Shown piece by piece: positions 1 through 8,300 of a DNA stretch of 64,000 bases (positions are counted from its first letter, which is position 1; every line of letters begins with the position of its first letter). Both the position numbers and the translations under genes were made by a program. The stretch spans positions 2,719,501 through 2,783,500 of the forward strand of contig CATNEN010000005.1 in NCBI GenBank assembly GCA_950097015.1, written 5' to 3'. This stretch comes from Macrostomum hystrix (lineage: Eukaryota; Platyhelminthes; Macrostomidae). Under the pieces are notes generated by a model, which was given only the letters and a program-made list of their open reading frames with translations, was not told where the DNA came from and ran no database searches.

Positions 1-949
1 GCTAGCACTCACCAAGGCAGATCGCGTCATCCACACCGACGAGTTGAGCCTGACTGAGCCTGGGCAGTATCGGTACCACAGCGCAAGGGGGCGGCGAGAG
101 GGAGAACTCATGCTGGCATGGGCACATGCCTCAGCCACCCTGACCGCTGAGGACGCTGAAACTCCCATGGAGATCGATATGAGATGGCCTAGCTTACATC
201 TCCGAGAAGGAGGACGCGTTCTACTCCGAGATTCCCCATTGATCAGCAGTTCATCAGTTGCTGCCTGCAGATCAATCTGTAACATGGCGTCGCAGCTTAG
301 TCATACCTGATGCGTCAAGCCAAGCTTGACATGCTGGGTGTCATCATTGTCCAGAAAACCCTGGGCAAATATTAATTCAATGCTTCCATATGTGCAATAG
401 AGAACAGAATGCCAGGGGCACTAGAAGAGAACTATCGTCATCCATGCACTCTGCAGTAGCCAAGCGGCCTTCCAAGCCATTTGCGACACCACCACGTGCC
501 CCCGGACAGTCACTGACTGTGTCCGGCTACTCAACCTCCTGGCTCGTAGCTATACGGTCTAGTTGCGCTGGATCCCAGCACAAGCAGGCTTCCCATGGAA
601 TGAGCTAGCAGACACCCTCGCCAAGCTGGGCGGCTCTGGCTTCCCTCCTGGTCCCCTGGTCCCGATCCCCACCACGCCAAATTGATGACTCGGCTGAGTC
701 CCTCCACAGGAACAGATGGGCGGGCACACTGAATGGTCGGCAATCCCGTTCCACAGTTCTGCGCACATCTCGCAGGCTTAGAAACATCTTTCTGAATAAA
801 AACCGGAAGGATATCCGCGCCCTCGCCAGGCACTGCCTCCTCCGGCTCGACCTTGAGAGCAAACTCTGCCTCTTTTGCTATTGCGACAACGAAAATGCTA
901 AATATGCTTTGTCTGCCACTGCCCTTTCTTAATCAGAGACCATCAACGC
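1..949 (+). mobile_element. Non-LTR retrotransposon remnant, left part (RNase H end)
   Basis: Translating from about 563 gives a short RNase H C-terminal signature of the LINE type (WIPAQAG followed by NELADTLAKLGG, split by frame changes). Downstream is a Cys-containing tail (residues LCLFCYC near 868-890), in the position where Jockey/I/R1-like elements carry a zinc-knuckle-like end. Stops and frameshifts interrupt it, so it is a dead copy. It is cut at 955 by the Polinton and resumes at 16256; joining across one CACCTC copy restores contiguity. The LINE clade is not determined. Confidence 0.6.
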
Positions 950-955
950 CACCTC
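950..955. repeat. Polinton target site duplication, left
   Basis: CACCTC lies immediately left of the first TIR base and is repeated exactly at 16256-16261. Six-bp duplications are the known length for Polintons. Confidence 0.95.
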
Positions 956-1640
956 AGTAGTATGCAAGAGGGGGCTTCTAGGACAAAAATAATCGCAGCC
1001 TCCATTATCCACAAACCATTACTTTTATTATTCCCGAAGAGATCAGGAAAAAAAGGGTCCCCGCCCCTCTAAAAACTCCGTCTCCGTATTCTAAATTCTC
1101 TACTTTTAATATCCCACATCAGTTTGTAAGTTGAATATCTAGGACAAAAATTATCGCAGCCTCCTTAATGCACAAACCATTACCTTTCCTGAAGGAACAA
1201 GGTTCCCCCGCCAAAAAAAAATACTTTCCAGTTTGTGAGTTGCACATCTTGGACAAAAAAAATTATCGCAGCCACTCCCTAAGAGATCATGCACAAAATA
1301 GCGAAGCTGCAAAAAGCGTGCCAAGACAATCAAATTAGCACTAAAATCCCAATCAAGACCCCAAACCTTGGGTGCTCATCCTCCGAAAAAAAATTAAATT
1401 CTTATTAAAAATGCTCCCAATCGTCTCTCCAGGATCTTATTACAAAAGTCATGAGCCTAATTACAAGAGTAAGTACCAATGCAAAAAAGAATGCAGCGAG
1501 TACATGAAGAAATATTGTCCCAACGTCGATATCAATGTCCCTAATATTAATCTATCAGTCAAGAGTCACTGGTTTCATAAGTATGGAGCAATTATAAAGG
1601 ACTACGACAGCTACTATAACTTTGCAGAAATCATTAAGCA
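956..1640 (+). repeat. Polinton left terminal inverted repeat
   Basis: 685 bp, matched in inverse orientation by 15571-16255. Similarity breaks at 1640/1641, where the left copy reads into the shared 3' ends of the small ORF and the minor capsid gene. It contains subterminal repeats and most of a small ORF. Confidence 0.93.
980..1273 (+). repeat. Subterminal repeats in the TIR (three copies)
   Basis: The motif GGACAAAAATWATCGCAGCC occurs at about 981-1000, 1142-1161 and 1252-1273 (the last with extra A residues). The second and third copies are preceded by a common block beginning CAGTTTGTRAGTTG. The first two are followed by a CACAAACCATTAC block. Mirror copies lie in the right TIR. Possible binding sites for integrase or replication proteins (inference). 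Confidence 0.7.
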
Positions 1641-1659
1641 GCTTACATTCTCTCAATGA
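1411..1659 (+). CDS. Small ORF of the left TIR, 82 aa, unknown
   Basis: The start chosen is the ATG at 1411, directly behind TTATTAAAA, the same start context as other genes in the element; an upstream GTG at 1372 is unlikely in an animal. The protein is basic, aromatic and has clustered cysteines (QCKKECSEY, KKYCPN). All but its last residues lie in the TIR, so a second copy is encoded at the other end of the element with a different C-terminus. Its 3' end overlaps the convergent minor capsid gene by 17 bp. Function not recognised. Confidence 0.6.
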   Translation: MLPIVSPGSYYKSHEPNYKSKYQCKKECSEYMKKYCPNVDINVPNINLSVKSHWFHKYGAIIKDYDSYYNFAEIIKQLTFSQ

Positions 1660-2443
1660 TCAACGTCAATACAAACTCTTCACCGTTGAAATCAACGCCA
1701 ACACCATCTTCCGTCTCAAACTGCAGCACAATCTCGTGAATCTCCTTATTACTTAGCACAACTCTTTTCACTGGATTTGGTTTCTCTACCAGCATCTGTC
1801 CTCCAGCAACAGAGTTTGAGATGTTGTACAAAATATTCGTTCGCTTTCCCTTAAACACCCAATCAAGACTGAGATTACTTCTGATTAGAATATTCAAACC
1901 CTTTACAATGTCTGCGATATTAGGTGCTAAGAACAGACCGCTTTTATACACTTTCTTCTCGAATCCCAATTCCCTATACCATGTGTCATCTTTAAATTCA
2001 ACCTCAGCATCTTTGTGAACTTGCATGACCACTCTCATTACAGTGAGATCATAGGATAGTTTGACAGGGAACAGTTTCTGCTCTGGCTTACTCGCATTGG
2101 GTGTCTCAAAATGGCCTCTTTTAGTAAAAACACTTTCTAGAAAGTAATTGTAGGTATCCACACTTTGCGTGCTCACAGGGAATACCACAGTTTCTGCTGC
2201 TGCTACACCTTTCCATTTGTAATGAAACTTATTATTTGCTGCTGTCACATTGGGAACGTTTGACCAACCAGTGAAGTCGTTAAGATATACATGGTAATTA
2301 GCACCTGGATCCAGACGAATCGCCTGCTCTAATTTTTCAACAAATATCCCGTTTGCGTCATTAATTCGCCCAGCTATTGTAATAGGAATGCTCTCCTTAG
2401 AGTGAGAAATAATATTATTTAGTCTTTCAGCAATCGCTTCCAT
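1643..2443 (-). CDS. mCP: Polinton minor capsid protein (penton-like)
   Basis: 266 aa, sitting directly downstream of the major capsid gene on the same strand, the usual Polinton arrangement. The C-terminal half (RTNILYNIS, then PNPVKRVVL, then GVDFNGEEF and a beta-rich ending LTLIIERM) has the conserved pattern of Polinton minor capsid proteins, which adopt a single jelly-roll and are predicted to form the pentameric vertices. The ATG follows an A-tract (GGGCTAAAAAAAATG), and 25 bp separate it from the stop of the major capsid gene. Assignment rests on pattern and position; no structural comparison was possible. Confidence 0.85.
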   Translation of the reverse strand: MEAIAERLNNIISHSKESIPITIAGRINDANGIFVEKLEQAIRLDPGANYHVYLNDFTGWSNVPNVTAANNKFHYKWKGVAAAETVVFPVSTQSVDTYNYFLESVFTKRGHFETPNASKPEQKLFPVKLSYDLTVMRVVMQVHKDAEVEFKDDTWYRELGFEKKVYKSGLFLAPNIADIVKGLNILIRSNLSLDWVFKGKRTNILYNISNSVAGGQMLVEKPNPVKRVVLSNKEIHEIVLQFETEDGVGVDFNGEEFVLTLIIERM

Positions 2444-2468
2444 TTTTTTTAGCCCCGAAAAAAAATAT

Positions 2469-3755
2469 TTAAACTTTACTGGATGAATTGTTGATCATGT
2501 TAAGCTTCACCTTCCTCTCGAACGCATAGATAATGTACAGGTCAACAGCAGTTGCGGCAGTCCTCTCAATGTTAGTCACGATATTCACAGGGCTGTTGTC
2601 AGTAGGCATTTGTCTGGCAGACACATCAGCGCCAAACATCGGATAAAGAGTTCCATATTGAAGAGCAGTGATAGCAATTCCATTGTTCTCTTTCACAGCC
2701 AAGTCGACCAACTCGCTGTAAAATTTGCTAATCTTGTTCTGACTGAAATTTCCATTTTGTGGCAGTGCGGGGTAAAGATTATCACTGATTTCATGCTGAA
2801 TGGACCGCACATCTCCATGCATGTAGCGTATAATGTTATTTGGGTTTCTCATGTTAATAATAATATACCTAGGATTGCTGCATGATCCCTCTTTAATGCA
2901 GATGTTTGTTCTGGTTTCGTTTCGCTCATCTCGACACATGTAGGCCGTGTAGGCGACATCAATGTCCTTCTCTATTGCCTTGAGATAGTCTGCTTTTAGT
3001 GCGGTCTTTGGCTCAATGACTTCCAAATACAGCTCGATTCCGGTTAGCTTCACCTCCATCCTAGTGTGGTCCGCCCCAGTCCACAACGCTCTACTGCGAT
3101 CATCTCTAGTCATCTTAAAGGTGTAGCTGAAGTTACTAGTCAGTCGATTAAATGTATTACAGAATCCACTCATGAATCTCAGTGGTACGAATACATCAAC
3201 AGACCGATACAGCGGGTTCTTAGCAGCATCATCAGCACCTTGCAATGCATAGTTGTATCTCTTCTTCCTCTTTTTATAGCCACTGTCATTGATATCTCCT
3301 TCTTTTTCATCTGCAACGAAACCTGCACCACTCCCCAACTGAATAAAATCTGGATTCTCGATCAAACAATGAGCGTCATAGACAACTCCAAAGTTGGCGA
3401 TTCGCTCCAACTCTGTGCTCCCATTCGATACACTAAACTCCTTGAACATGTACGCCCAAAAGTTACTGATCAGAGCCACATCTGCATCATGCTTGTCAAC
3501 GTTAGCATGAGCTGCATCCGCACCTCCCTTTGTCTTGAATTGAAATGTCATATGGAAGCCGCTCTTAAGACTGTGCACACTAACCAGAGACGAACATCCA
3601 TTGTAGGTGAATGTCAGTGTTTGACCAGGACCAAGATTAGTTTCATTCTGATTTTCCTGACTGGGAACTCTTACTTGAGTCGCTTTGATTGTGCTATCAT
3701 CACTCAAAATAGGCTTGTTAATTTTGTAGAAAACTGGTGTCAGTGGGTCGTTCAT
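2469..3755 (-). CDS. MCP: Polinton major capsid protein, double jelly-roll
   Basis: 428 aa. It opens with the Polinton capsid-like N-terminus (MNDPLTPVFYKINKP). Strand-rich segments follow, including PGQTLTFTYNG and a region with the DVFVPLRFMSGF motif, in the order expected of the double jelly-roll capsid protein that builds the icosahedral shell. The length is within the range for small Polinton capsid proteins. It is paired with the minor capsid gene downstream and shares a 30-bp divergent spacer with the next ORF. The reading frame is uninterrupted. Confidence 0.9.
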   Translation of the reverse strand: MNDPLTPVFYKINKPILSDDSTIKATQVRVPSQENQNETNLGPGQTLTFTYNGCSSLVSVHSLKSGFHMTFQFKTKGGADAAHANVDKHDADVALISNFWAYMFKEFSVSNGSTELERIANFGVVYDAHCLIENPDFIQLGSGAGFVADEKEGDINDSGYKKRKKRYNYALQGADDAAKNPLYRSVDVFVPLRFMSGFCNTFNRLTSNFSYTFKMTRDDRSRALWTGADHTRMEVKLTGIELYLEVIEPKTALKADYLKAIEKDIDVAYTAYMCRDERNETRTNICIKEGSCSNPRYIIINMRNPNNIIRYMHGDVRSIQHEISDNLYPALPQNGNFSQNKISKFYSELVDLAVKENNGIAITALQYGTLYPMFGADVSARQMPTDNSPVNIVTNIERTAATAVDLYIIYAFERKVKLNMINNSSSKV

Positions 3756-3785
3756 TTTTTAAACTAAAAAAAAATAAAATAAAAA
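3756..3785. promoter_or_regulatory. Divergent A/T-tract spacer between capsid gene and 387-aa ORF
   Basis: The 30-bp spacer is almost wholly A and T and serves two divergent start codons (ATG at 3755 on minus, 3786 on plus). Both starts are preceded by five or more adenines. It is too short for a conventional animal promoter pair, so it probably acts as a compact virus-type promoter (inference). Confidence 0.55.
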
Positions 3786-4949
3786 ATGAAGCGAAAAAAT
3801 GCGCACCAAATATCTGAATTGGAGAAGCTAGCACAAGCAGAAAAGAGAGTTACCGGGCTAATCAATAAGGAGCAACAATCCTACAATGAGTTTGTCCAAG
3901 CAGCCACAGAGTTTCATAAACCCGGGTATGGAGAAGCTAAGAAAAATATTGATCAAGTCAAAGAAACTATTGACGACATACAGGAAACCCAGGTGCAAAA
4001 GGCTTTGGGCAAAATTCCAGAAGCACCGCAGATACAACAATCTGCAGAATCGCATCAATCACTAAAAGTGACAGATAACATTTTTGGACCAGTAGAACGT
4101 GTAGAACATGATGGGAAATATGTATTTGGAATAAGTATGTGGAGAAAAAACATTTATAATGAACCAGTGGAATATTATATCGACATAAATAAGACCCATA
4201 TTTCTGTTGTCAAAGGCTCAGAAACTAAAAGCATAATTTTCACAGAAACATTACTGACATTTATGACTAAAAACCAAGAGAAAATTTCGGACAAGCAGCT
4301 AAAGAACTATAGAGATCTAGTGAGTTTTGCTCTTGCAAGAGATATAGAAATACTAAAGGTCCCACAAGTTCTGAAAATAATGCATGACAACGGTGTCATC
4401 CTGACTAGATTCAAAAAGTACAAGCATTTTAAACAATGGTTTGGTTTGCCAGATCAAGAAGATGCCATAAAATATCTAGAACAGCAACCGCCACAGCAGC
4501 AACCGCCCCAGCAGCAACCGCCCCAGCAGCAACCGCCACAGCAGCAACAAACAATCAAACCCGAAGACATACTCAGTGCCCTTGAAAATGCAGATCCGAC
4601 TCAAGTAGCTAATTATAAGAGTAAGTACCCGGATGCCTGGCAACAACTAGAACAACACTCTCCAGATCGAATGAATAAAATCAAGGCAAGAGTGTTCACA
4701 CCACAACAAAGACCAGTTGAGAGTTCACCCCAGTCCTCCACCGACCAGTCCTCTGCCGACCAATCATTTCAAGGAAAAGGAATTTCTGACATCTATAAGC
4801 GAGTGGCTGTTCTTCTTGGAGCTGCAAAGACTGGCATGAAAGACGAAAATAGAAAAGAATTTGTCAACATCCTGGACAAAATGATGGAAAAGAAGTATAT
4901 CGACAAACGGGCAAGAGAGCTTCTGCTTTCACGTTTTAACAAAAAATAA
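3786..4949 (+). CDS. Polinton accessory protein, 387 aa, PQQ-repeat linker
   Basis: No enzyme motif seen. Residues 1-100 are charged and helical. A central domain of about residues 95-185 begins DNIFGPVERV and reads like the small globular domain common in Polinton accessory proteins (an FG...YID...I.V pattern, tentatively DUF8207-like). A low-complexity proline/glutamine linker of five PPQQQ-type units follows (around residues 235-255). The C-terminal part contains FQGKG at about residue 330, which resembles adenain-type cleavage sites, so it may be a virion protein matured by the protease. It precedes a 133-aa ORF by 17 bp. Confidence 0.7.
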   Translation: MKRKNAHQISELEKLAQAEKRVTGLINKEQQSYNEFVQAATEFHKPGYGEAKKNIDQVKETIDDIQETQVQKALGKIPEAPQIQQSAESHQSLKVTDNIFGPVERVEHDGKYVFGISMWRKNIYNEPVEYYIDINKTHISVVKGSETKSIIFTETLLTFMTKNQEKISDKQLKNYRDLVSFALARDIEILKVPQVLKIMHDNGVILTRFKKYKHFKQWFGLPDQEDAIKYLEQQPPQQQPPQQQPPQQQPPQQQQTIKPEDILSALENADPTQVANYKSKYPDAWQQLEQHSPDRMNKIKARVFTPQQRPVESSPQSSTDQSSADQSFQGKGISDIYKRVAVLLGAAKTGMKDENRKEFVNILDKMMEKKYIDKRARELLLSRFNKK

Positions 4950-4966
4950 TTTCTTCCCTAATAAAA

Positions 4967-5368
4967 ATGCCGATTATTTTCGAAAAAGACGTGGACAAAT
5001 ACTATGACAAGGAGGAACTTAATCTAATTAAGCGTGGATCCGGACTTTTCCCGGCAGGCCACTATCCGAGGAAAGAACGCTCCGGGAATGGTCTTGCTGA
5101 TATAATTGCACAGGGTGCTCGGGTCTTTAAAGTCATTAGTGAGAACAAAGATAATATTAAGAACGTGGCTGAATCTGTGGGAAGCGTTGTCACTGCGGCT
5201 AAAAAGATAAAGGATACTGTAACACAAGATATTCAGCCCCCATTGGCTCCGCTGGCTCCGCTGGCTCCTCTGGCCCCAAACCCAGACACTGTGGACCCTG
5301 CAATCTATGAGAAGATGAGAGCCAGCATAGCTAGCATTAAAAAAGGAAGTGGTTTCAAATTTGACTAA
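4967..5368 (+). CDS. Small Polinton protein, 133 aa, with PLA repeats
   Basis: Not recognised by name. It has a basic N-terminal region with RGSGLFPAG at about residue 23, a helical middle rich in K, V and A, four APL repeats, and an ending KKGSGFKFD. Gly-Ser-Gly motifs near both ends could be protease processing sites, as in adenovirus core or cement proteins (inference). The ATG follows TAATAAAA. It is co-directional with the upstream ORF, and a tandem repeat begins right after its stop. Confidence 0.65.
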   Translation: MPIIFEKDVDKYYDKEELNLIKRGSGLFPAGHYPRKERSGNGLADIIAQGARVFKVISENKDNIKNVAESVGSVVTAAKKIKDTVTQDIQPPLAPLAPLAPLAPNPDTVDPAIYEKMRASIASIKKGSGFKFD

Positions 5369-5384
5369 AGGGTGCTTTCCGAGG

Positions 5385-5575
5385 GTACAAGACATGTAAG
5401 GGTACAAGACTAGTCCCAAAAAGACACATCTAAGTCCCAAAAAGACACATCTAAGTCCCAAATAGACACATCTAAGTCCCAAAAAGACACATCTAAGTCC
5501 CAGAAAGACACATCTAAGTCCCAAAAAGACACATCTAAGTCCTAGACACATCTAAGTCCTAGACACATCTTATAA
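5385..5575 (+). repeat. 21-bp tandem repeat upstream of the ATPase gene
   Basis: About eight units of AAAAAGACACATCTAAGTCC plus one C, the last ones shortened, fill the gap between the 133-aa ORF and the packaging ATPase. The unit length is a multiple of three, so it stays open on the minus strand, but I see no reason to regard that as a gene. It may hold regulatory or packaging sites. Confidence 0.85.
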
Positions 5576-5615
5576 ATGATTTACTCTTTTTTAATTTTTT
5601 TTTCATCATAGAAAA

Positions 5616-6416
5616 ATGGACTTTTCAAACGACTTCAATCCTCACTGGACACGTAATCAGATTAAGTTTTCTCATCATGAGTCAATCCCGGGTCACTTCA
5701 GATGCATTGTTGTTGGTTCGTCAGGTTCAGGCAAAACATTCAGAGTCTTTAACATGCTTCTTAGACCTGGCTTTATCGACTATGACACTCTGCACATCTA
5801 CTCTCCCACCCTGTATCAAGATGAGTATAAAATGTTGATCTCTGGACTGCAAAACAGACTGCACAAAGAGCACATTATTCAATGTTTTAATAACCAAAAG
5901 AGCCTTCCCAGTAACCCAGAAATTGTAGCTGCCGAATATGCAAAGTACATCAAAGACAATGAAAAATGGCAGAACATTAAAGTGTTCACATACGGAGATC
6001 CGCAGGTTGATCCTAAGACCAAACTTCTACCCCAACCAGATGAGCTAGAAAAGGGGAGAAAACATTTGATTGTCTTTGATGATTGTATGACAGGCCCACA
6101 GAAGCAGATAGAAAACTATTTTACAAGAGGACGGCACAACAATTGTAACGTGATTTACATTGCCCAGAACTGGTTCGAGCTCCCGAACAAAACAATTCGC
6201 GGGAACTGCAATCTGATCCTCCTGTTTCCAACAATTCCACAGGACAGGCTAAAAAGATTTTACAATGAGGTCATTGCGCCTGCCAATTTTGTAAATCCAA
6301 CAAAAAACTCCAACAGAAAGATTTCACAGGAGGAATTCGTTAATCTTTGCTATGAAAAGTGGAATCAACCTTACCAGTTTGTGATGATCAACAAAGAAAA
6401 AAAAACTGTAATTTAA
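5616..6416 (+). CDS. ATP: Genome-packaging ATPase, FtsK/HerA-A32 family
   Basis: 266 aa. Walker A GSSGSGKT is at residues 34-41 after the strand RCIVV. Walker B HLIVFDD is near residue 150. The following TRGRHNNCNVIYIAQNWF segment carries the likely sensor and arginine residues. This family pumps DNA into capsids in Polintons, virophages and large DNA viruses. The short domain with few additions is typical. The start ATG follows CATAGAAAA. The stop codon lies inside a perfect 20-bp AT palindrome (6410-6429). Confidence 0.95.
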   Translation: MDFSNDFNPHWTRNQIKFSHHESIPGHFRCIVVGSSGSGKTFRVFNMLLRPGFIDYDTLHIYSPTLYQDEYKMLISGLQNRLHKEHIIQCFNNQKSLPSNPEIVAAEYAKYIKDNEKWQNIKVFTYGDPQVDPKTKLLPQPDELEKGRKHLIVFDDCMTGPQKQIENYFTRGRHNNCNVIYIAQNWFELPNKTIRGNCNLILLFPTIPQDRLKRFYNEVIAPANFVNPTKNSNRKISQEEFVNLCYEKWNQPYQFVMINKEKKTVI

Positions 6417-6429
6417 ATTAATTTAAATT
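6410..6429. terminator. Perfect 20-bp palindrome over the ATPase stop
   Basis: AATTTAAATTAATTTAAATT is its own reverse complement and includes the TAA of the ATPase gene. A second palindrome sits on the polymerase stop, so a role in 3' end formation is possible, though AT-rich palindromes also arise by chance. Confidence 0.3.
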
Positions 6430-6443
6430 TTGTTATTAAAAAA

Positions 6444-7172
6444 ATGTCTATTAATTTTGCAGGTGAATCGTTGGATCGCGGAAGCACACTCACTAGTGCT
6501 CAAGTTTCTTACCTTGACAGGCGTTATATAAATGTTGACGAAAAAATTCCAGAAATCAAACTCAATAAAGATCGCTTGAAAGCCCTAGAGCGGGCAACAC
6601 ACCAACAACAAATAAACATGGAAGACCTGCGGTTGAGCGTAGCAAAACGGAAGGAAGAGATTGACATACTATATGTACAGTTTGTTCATGATCGGGATAC
6701 TCTTGTTGCAGCGATACCCACTCTGAGATCAGACATCGCCACTCTAAGATCAGACATCGCCACTCTGAGAACTGCCGTTAATAATCGAGCAAACTTGGTG
6801 GAAGAAAGAGTAACAGAAAATTCAAATAAAGTTCGAAATTTAGAAGCCTTTATGCTAAGATCAAGCACTGTGCATGATAGATTGAGTTCGCGACTCACAG
6901 CAGCAGAGTCAGATATAACAACTCTTCAGAGACTAGCAAATGAAACAAAGGAAACACTAAGAACCATGGGGCTAAACGTAACAAGACACACTGAGTATTT
7001 GAATAGGATATACAACGACTGGGGGAAAACGAAAAGAAGACTCGGCCGACTAGAGAGACTGCACAATCTGCCGGACATTGACATTGAAGAAGCAAGAGTA
7101 TCTGATGGACCATCAGAAGAGGTATCAAGGGAGGCGGCAAGGCGTGCAACAGATTTGCGAGAAAGGTCATAA
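6444..7172 (+). CDS. Coiled-coil protein, 242 aa
   Basis: Long heptad-patterned helices cover most of the protein. They include a duplicated LRSDIAT unit (around residues 92-108) and a central segment of leucine/isoleucine heptads (SRLTAAESDITTLQRL). The tail is charged and arginine-rich. It is unlike any enzyme I know and could be a fibre, tail or scaffold-like virion component (inference). The start is set by TTATTAAAAAAATG. It lies between the ATPase and a membrane-type protein, all on the plus strand. Confidence 0.7.
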   Translation: MSINFAGESLDRGSTLTSAQVSYLDRRYINVDEKIPEIKLNKDRLKALERATHQQQINMEDLRLSVAKRKEEIDILYVQFVHDRDTLVAAIPTLRSDIATLRSDIATLRTAVNNRANLVEERVTENSNKVRNLEAFMLRSSTVHDRLSSRLTAAESDITTLQRLANETKETLRTMGLNVTRHTEYLNRIYNDWGKTKRRLGRLERLHNLPDIDIEEARVSDGPSEEVSREAARRATDLRERS

Positions 7173-7204
7173 AAAATTTATATAATTTTTTTTCGTTCAA
7201 AAAA

Positions 7205-7840
7205 ATGTCTGAAAAAATTAACTCTCTATATGAACCTAGTGCGCCTCCAAGCCAACCTAGTGCTCCTTACCAACCCATCTACCCAACCCCAGTTACTTTC
7301 ACTTGCAACTCGCAGCAATTCAGATTGGTGGAGATTCAAAAGATGCGAGCTGATATTGAACGGCAAATTGATCATAATACCAAGAAACTGAAGCGCTATA
7401 ATAGACAGTGCAAGGTCTTCGATTACCTTAATATGCTTCTTGGATCTGTATCTGTTCTATCGGGATCAGCAGCTGCTGTTTCAACAATTCCAGTAATCAC
7501 TGTGCCAATCGCCATTCCACTCGGAGCTGCTGGTGCCACATGTGGTCTGATTTCAGCAGTTACAGGAGCACTATCACGGAACAGACGACAAAAGCTAAAG
7601 CATCTACATGCGAAGCAAACAAATGAGAAATCAGTACAAAGCTCTATCATCGGGTACATCTCAAAGGCGATTGAAGACAAGTTCATTTCAGAGGATGAGT
7701 TTAAAAACATTCAAGACCTCTATGAGCAACGAGTTAGGCTTAATCTAAATACCATTGATGAAATGAGCCAGCTAAGAAATGATCTGGAGAATGTGTTCAA
7801 ACAGCATGTGGCGAAAGCAGCGAAAATGAACAAGACCTAA
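7205..7840 (+). CDS. Membrane-type protein with two PSAP motifs, 211 aa
   Basis: The N-terminus (residues 8-30) carries PSAPPSQPSAPYQPIYP, two copies of the P(S/T)AP late-domain motif that recruits TSG101/ESCRT-I in enveloped viruses. A helical stretch follows, then a long hydrophobic Ala/Gly-rich segment (about residues 75-120: VSVLSGSAAAVSTIPVITVP and onwards) able to insert into a membrane. The C-terminal half is a charged helix. The start follows TTCAAAAAAATG. Possible roles are membrane penetration or egress; this is inference from motifs only. Confidence 0.7.
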   Translation: MSEKINSLYEPSAPPSQPSAPYQPIYPTPVTFTCNSQQFRLVEIQKMRADIERQIDHNTKKLKRYNRQCKVFDYLNMLLGSVSVLSGSAAAVSTIPVITVPIAIPLGAAGATCGLISAVTGALSRNRRQKLKHLHAKQTNEKSVQSSIIGYISKAIEDKFISEDEFKNIQDLYEQRVRLNLNTIDEMSQLRNDLENVFKQHVAKAAKMNKT

Positions 7841-7865
7841 CAGGACCTAACGGGACCTAAAAAAA

Positions 7866-8264
7866 TTATTTTTTCAGCCCTAAAATGATTTCTTTGTAAC
7901 TCTTTCGGGTGTGGGTCATTGCATACAAAACAGTCATACATAGCTCACCACAAATATCACTGTTAAGCCCTTGGAGTATAAAATCTGAGCGGTATATTTT
8001 ATGTCTCATATGAGTCATATAATTTCTCAGTTGTTCGGGTACAGCAGTTCCATAGCTATCAAAGTAATAGTACTTGTGTTTACGGTTCGGATCAATTACC
8101 CAACAAACCCAATGAGAACCTGGCTTTTCTGCAGGGTCAAAGTTCATGATTCCACATTCTTTTTCTAGTGGGGTTTCTGGCAGTGTGTCCTTCATAAAGA
8201 CGCCTCTGAAGTTTGGGATTTTTAATTGCTGAGCTAGCTCTTCTAAATAAATATTGGTTGTCAT
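7866..8264 (-). CDS. PRO: Adenain-like cysteine protease (maturation protease)
   Basis: 132 aa from the ATG at 8264, chosen because it follows the A-tract TTGTAAAAAAATG; an upstream in-frame ATG at 8288 would add eight residues. Counting from 8288, the catalytic set reads His59 (GSHWVCWV), Asp77 (YYFDSYG), Gln106 (ILQGLNS) and Cys113 (DICGELC), with the seven-residue Gln-Cys spacing of adenovirus protease. The family cleaves virion precursors during capsid maturation. It is encoded just downstream of the polymerase gene's start-distal end on the same strand. Confidence 0.93.
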   Translation of the reverse strand: MTTNIYLEELAQQLKIPNFRGVFMKDTLPETPLEKECGIMNFDPAEKPGSHWVCWVIDPNRKHKYYYFDSYGTAVPEQLRNYMTHMRHKIYRSDFILQGLNSDICGELCMTVLYAMTHTRKSYKEIILGLKK

Positions 8265-8279
8265 TTTTTTACAAATTTT

Positions 8280-8300
8280 TTGTAACAAATTTTGTTACAA
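8280..8300. terminator. Perfect inverted repeat over the polymerase stop
   Basis: Ten-base arms (TTGTAACAAA and TTTGTTACAA) flank a single central T. It covers the polymerase stop codon and lies just upstream of the protease start, so it may form a terminator or a regulatory operator. Confidence 0.35.

Noticed and set aside
3066-3767. 233-residue plus-strand frame
   Set aside because: Shadow of the major capsid gene, which has recognisable capsid motifs on the minus strand.
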